Assembly: GCF_002871935.1 (NCBI RefSeq)
Contig: NZ_PNHQ01000032.1
Location: forward strand, 1-10,167
Origin: Aerococcus viridans
GTDB lineage: Bacteria; Bacillota; Bacilli; Lactobacillales; Aerococcaceae
Reading direction: 5' to 3'
DNA: 10,167 nucleotides
Below the pieces are notes generated by a model that was not told the origin of the DNA, did no database searches, and was given only the letters and a program-made list of their open reading frames with translations. Made by a program: the position numbers and the translations under genes. How positions within the stretch are numbered: the first letter of the stretch is position 1; every line of letters starts with the position of its first letter. Below are positions 6,242 to 10,167 of this stretch, piece by piece.

Positions 6242-6994
6242 ATGCGTAAGACATTAATCGCTGGTAACTGGAAAATGAATAAAACCGCTGCTGAGGCTCA
6301 TGAATTCATTGCTGCACTTAAGGAAGGTTTTCCTAAAACAGAAGCTGAAACTTTAATCGCACCACCTGCAATCTACATTGAGAAATTGATTGAAGAAGTA
6401 GAAGGTACTAACATTCAAATCGGTGCACAAAATGTACACTTTGAAGATGAAGGTGCTTTCACTGGTGAAATTTCTCCACTTGCTTTAGAAGCGTTGGGTG
6501 TACCGTACGTTATTATCGGACATTCAGAGCGTCGTGAATTATTTGGCGAAACTGATGAAGATGTGCGTAAAAAAGCAGCAAGCATTTTTAGCCACAACAT
6601 GACACCAATTATTTGCTGTGGTGAAACATTAGAAACTCGTGAAGCTGGGCAAGAAAAAGAATGGGTTAGCGGACAAATTCGTGCTGCTCTAGAAGGTTTA
6701 ACTGCTGATCAGATCGCTCAAGCTGTCATTGCATATGAACCAATTTGGGCAATCGGTACTGGTAAAACTGCTTCTGCTGAGGATGCTCAAGACATGTCAG
6801 CGCACATTCGTGATTTATTATTCGAAATCGCTGGTAAAGAAGCCGCTGACCAAACACGTATTTTATATGGTGGTTCTGTAAAACCTGGAAATATTGCTGA
6901 ATTACTTGACAAAGAGGATGTTGACGGTGCGCTCGTAGGAGGAGCTAGTCTTGATGTTACTTCTTACATCGCATTATTAAATGGAGGTAAATAA
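6242..6994 (+). CDS. tpiA: Triose-phosphate isomerase
   Basis: TpiA interconverts dihydroxyacetone phosphate and glyceraldehyde-3-phosphate as a cytoplasmic dimeric TIM barrel. The 250-residue length is normal. Catalytic residues are Asn9 and Lys11 (GNWKMN), His94 (IIGHSERRE) and Glu166 ([11 protein letters not shown], which begins the mobile loop 6). The phosphate-binding ends of the barrel are GGSVKPGN (210-217) and GALVGGASL (229-237). AAAGGAG lies ten bases before the ATG. The 49-base gap after pgk has no terminator or convincing promoter. The last codons carry the ribosome binding site of gpmI, which begins three bases after the stop, so the two genes are probably translationally coupled. 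Confidence 0.98.
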   Translation: MRKTLIAGNWKMNKTAAEAHEFIAALKEGFPKTEAETLIAPPAIYIEKLIEEVEGTNIQIGAQNVHFEDEGAFTGEISPLALEALGVPYVIIGHSERRELFGETDEDVRKKAASIFSHNMTPIICCGETLETREAGQEKEWVSGQIRAALEGLTADQIAQAVIAYEPIWAIGTGKTASAEDAQDMSAHIRDLLFEIAGKEAADQTRILYGGSVKPGNIAELLDKEDVDGALVGGASLDVTSYIALLNGGK

Positions 6995-6997
6995 CAC

Positions 6998-8530
6998 ATG
7001 TTTAAATCACCCGTAGCTATTATTATCTTAGATGGATTCGGTTGGAGAGAAGAATCATATGGTAATGCTGTAGCACAAGCAAATAAACCAAACTTTGACC
7101 GTTACTGGAATGAATTTCCACACGCTACAATGAAAGCTTCTGGGTTAGACGTAGGGCTACCTGATGGACAAATGGGTAACTCTGAAGTTGGCCATACAAA
7201 TATTGGTGCTGGCCGTATTGTATACCAAAGCCTAACTCGAATTGACAAAGCTATAGAAGATGGAGAGTTTGCTGAAAATGAAGCATTGAATGGTGCTTAT
7301 TCTCACGTAACTGATAACCAATCTGCTTTGCATATCTTTGGATTATTATCTGATGGTGGGGTACATAGCCACTTACGTCATATTGAAGCATTGATTAAAG
7401 ATGCTAAAGCTAAAGGTGTTAAAAAATTATACCTTCATGCTTTCCTAGACGGACGTGATGTTGATCCACATGCAGCGCCAGGATACATTGAATCGCTTGA
7501 AAAAGTAATGGCTGAAGAGAACTTAGGTCAAATTGCTTCAGTTTCAGGACGTTACTATGCTATGGACCGTGATAATCGCTGGGAACGTGTACAAAAGGCT
7601 TACGATGTCATCTTTAATGCTAAAGGCGAAACTGGTGAAGACGCAATTGAAGTTGTTAAAGCTAACTATGCTGAAGATGTAACTGATGAGTTCGTAGTGC
7701 CTACTTTAATTGTTGATGCTAATGGCAAACCAGTAGGCCAGGTAGAAGATAATGATGCAATTATCTTTGCAAACTTCCGCCCAGACCGTGCTATCCAACT
7801 TTCAGATGCTGTAACTGCAAATGAGTGGGACAACTTTGATCGTGGTAATGTGCCAACAAATGTGAAATTTGTATCTATGACTAAATATAAAGATACAATT
7901 CCTGCTGATATTGCATTCAAACCAATTGCATTGAAAAATGTACTAGGGCAAGTGTTATCTGATAACGGTCTAAACCAATTACGTATTGCTGAAACTGAAA
8001 AATATCCACACGTAACATTCTTTATGAATGGTGGAACAAACGATGAGTTTGAAGGCGAGAAACGTATATTGATCAATTCACCTAAAGTTGCGACTTACGA
8101 TTTGAAACCGGAAATGTCTGCTTATGAAGTAACAGATGCATTAGTTGATGAGATTGAAAATGATCGTCAAGATGCAATTATCTTAAACTTTGCTAACCCA
8201 GATATGGTAGGTCACTCAGGTATGTTAGAACCTACTATTAAAGCAATTGAAGCTGTTGATGAATGTTTAGGTCGTGTAGTTGATGCCTTATTAGCTAAAA
8301 ACGGAAAAGCAATAATCTTTGCTGACCACGGAAATGCGGAAACAGAATTAAACGAAGATGGTTCACCTAATACCGCGCATACAACAGTACCTGTGCCACT
8401 AATTGTGACTGAAAAAGGTATTGAATTACGTACAGATGGTCGCCTAGCTGACGTTGCACCAACAATGTTAGATTTATTAAATATTGATCAACCAGCTGAA
8501 ATGACTGGAGAAAGCTTAATTAAGCACTAA
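6998..8530 (+). CDS. gpmI: 2,3-bisphosphoglycerate-independent phosphoglycerate mutase
   Basis: GpmI is a cytoplasmic manganese-dependent monomer of the alkaline phosphatase superfamily that converts 3-phosphoglycerate to 2-phosphoglycerate through a phosphoserine intermediate. The 510-residue length matches the family. Metal and catalytic residues are visible in order: Asp12 (LDGFGWR), the phosphorylated Ser62 ([12 protein letters not shown]), His123 (GGVHSH), the substrate pair Arg153 and Asp154 (FLDGRDVDP), Asp402 and His406 (NPDMVGHSG), Asp443 and His444 (ADHGNAE), and His461 (TAHTTVP). The ribosome binding site GGAGGT lies inside the final codons of tpiA, nine bases before the ATG. The organism evidently uses the cofactor-independent mutase in its main glycolytic operon. 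No terminator with a T-run follows; a promoter for eno lies in the next gap. Confidence 0.98.
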   Translation: MFKSPVAIIILDGFGWREESYGNAVAQANKPNFDRYWNEFPHATMKASGLDVGLPDGQMGNSEVGHTNIGAGRIVYQSLTRIDKAIEDGEFAENEALNGAYSHVTDNQSALHIFGLLSDGGVHSHLRHIEALIKDAKAKGVKKLYLHAFLDGRDVDPHAAPGYIESLEKVMAEENLGQIASVSGRYYAMDRDNRWERVQKAYDVIFNAKGETGEDAIEVVKANYAEDVTDEFVVPTLIVDANGKPVGQVEDNDAIIFANFRPDRAIQLSDAVTANEWDNFDRGNVPTNVKFVSMTKYKDTIPADIAFKPIALKNVLGQVLSDNGLNQLRIAETEKYPHVTFFMNGGTNDEFEGEKRILINSPKVATYDLKPEMSAYEVTDALVDEIENDRQDAIILNFANPDMVGHSGMLEPTIKAIEAVDECLGRVVDALLAKNGKAIIFADHGNAETELNEDGSPNTAHTTVPVPLIVTEKGIELRTDGRLADVAPTMLDLLNIDQPAEMTGESLIKH

Positions 8531-8541
8531 ACAATGAATAT

Positions 8542-8567
8542 CTATACCTACTCATTAGTGGGTATGG
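8542..8567. promoter_or_regulatory. Inverted repeat overlapping the eno promoter
   Basis: CTATACCTACT (8542-8552) pairs with AGTGGGTATGG (8557-8567) over 11 positions with two G·T, around the loop CATT. Its right arm contains the TATGG that forms the upstream part of the extended -10 promoter of eno. No T-run follows, so it is not a normal terminator. It may be a protein-binding site or a transcript hairpin that slows readthrough from gpmI. Confidence 0.55.
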
Positions 8568-8573
8568 TATAAT
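8563..8573 (+). promoter_or_regulatory. Extended -10 promoter for eno
   Basis: TATGG precedes a perfect TATAAT (8568-8573), giving the full TRTGN-TATAAT extended -10 pattern used by the housekeeping sigma factor in Gram-positive bacteria. The bases at the -35 distance (TACCTA) do not match consensus, which extended -10 promoters tolerate. The start would fall near 8580, about 43 bases before the eno ATG. Confidence 0.65.
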
Positions 8574-8610
8574 ATGAATGTAACAAATTTAAAAATTATT
8601 TTGAATTTAA

Positions 8611-9924
<1,314 letters not shown>

Positions 9925-9969
9925 TTTAAATTAGCTTATCACTTTTGAATATTCAGACAGTTAACATCT

Positions 9970-10001
9970 AAGCACAGGTACACGAGTATCTGTGCTTTTT
10001 T
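9970..10001 (+). terminator. Intrinsic terminator of eno and the glycolytic operon
   Basis: AAGCACAGGTAC (9970-9981) pairs over 12 positions (one G·T) with GTATCTGTGCTT (9986-9997) around ACGA, with a T-run to 10001. It lies about 45 bases after the eno stop codon. Confidence 0.93.
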
Positions 10002-10005
10002 ATTT

Positions 10006-10062
10006 GGTTCTGTGTTGCATAAATTGAATCAATACCGACTGCAAGAACTTACGGTTCTGTGT
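10006..10062 (+). repeat. Direct repeat GGTTCTGTGT, two copies
   Basis: GGTTCTGTGT occurs at 10006-10015 and again at 10053-10062, 47 bases apart. The second copy is the tip of the right IS-like end. The first continues TGCATAAATTG and does not carry the AAATAGTGTTGGTG core. It may be an old element remnant or chance. Confidence 0.4.
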
Positions 10063-10167
10063 CAAATAGTGTTGGTGACCAAAAATAAATAATCACAGTT
10101 ATTTTTTTAATTAAGTTTTTAATAAAGGAGGGGTCATGTTTATTTACAAGATAAGCATGGCCCTTTT
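10053..10167. mobile_element. Partial insertion sequence end (right edge), ISL3-like
   Basis: Bases 10053-10078 start GGTTCTGTGT and continue AAATAGTGTTGGTG, matching the inverted repeat at 71-96 at 22 of 26 positions in opposite orientation. The outer tip is base 10053 and the element would extend rightward beyond the window. The inner sequence is unlike that of the left end, as expected for the opposite end of a related element. A strong ribosome binding site (AAAGGAGGGG, 10124-10133) before an ATG at 10136 could be the start of its transposase, but the few visible codons are not diagnostic. The eight bases outside this tip (GAACTTAC) differ from those outside the left tip (GAAATCTG). Confidence 0.5.
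10136..10167 (+). CDS. Possible start of an unidentified gene, cut by window edge
   Basis: AAAGGAGG lies shortly before an ATG that opens a frame reading MFIYKISMAL up to the edge. Only ten codons are visible, so no family can be named. It lies inside the right IS-like end, about 60 bases past the terminal repeat, which is where a transposase would begin. Against this, GGGTCATG and CATGGCCC around the start can pair, so the stretch may instead be a hairpin with no coding role. Confidence 0.2.
   Translation, partial: MFIYKISMAL

Overview
The window is about 10 kb of low-GC, AT-rich Firmicutes (Bacilli) chromosome. The gene order tRNA-Arg, clpP, cggR, gap, pgk, tpiA, gpmI, eno, the strong AAAGGAGG-type ribosome binding sites, the CtsR and CggR control sites and the protein sequences all fit a Bacilli member. 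A Lactobacillales family such as Aerococcaceae or Carnobacteriaceae is my best guess from the proteins, but genus cannot be fixed by eye.

Layout. Bases 1-96 look like the end of an insertion sequence that continues leftward out of the window. Bases 97-447 are a long gene-free leader with a 25-bp dyad. A secreted LysM plus SleB-type cell wall hydrolase follows (448-1290), with its own terminator. A tRNA-Arg(CCG) gene lies on the minus strand with its own promoter and terminator, convergent with the hydrolase. clpP has a promoter whose -35 lies inside a CtsR operator, and it ends at a terminator. After that come a candidate cggR promoter and a two-dyad CggR-like operator, then cggR-gap, a strong terminator, pgk-tpiA-gpmI, an extended -10 promoter inside a dyad, eno, and a final strong terminator. 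From 10053 a second insertion-sequence-like end begins and runs off the right edge.

Function. The operon encodes the whole triose-phosphate half of glycolysis, from triose-phosphate isomerase to enolase, plus its fructose-1,6-bisphosphate-responsive repressor CggR. The internal terminator after gap and the extra promoter before eno would let gap and eno be expressed at levels different from pgk, tpiA and gpmI. ClpP is the general proteolytic subunit, under CtsR heat-shock control. All catalytic residues I checked in these enzymes are present.

I did not find a convincing undescribed biological system. The most notable signals are the two outward-facing, near-identical inverted repeats at the two edges (which suggest this is a contig bounded by copies of one repeated element), the dyad over the eno promoter, the terminator inside the glycolytic operon, and the unexplained leader of the hydrolase gene.
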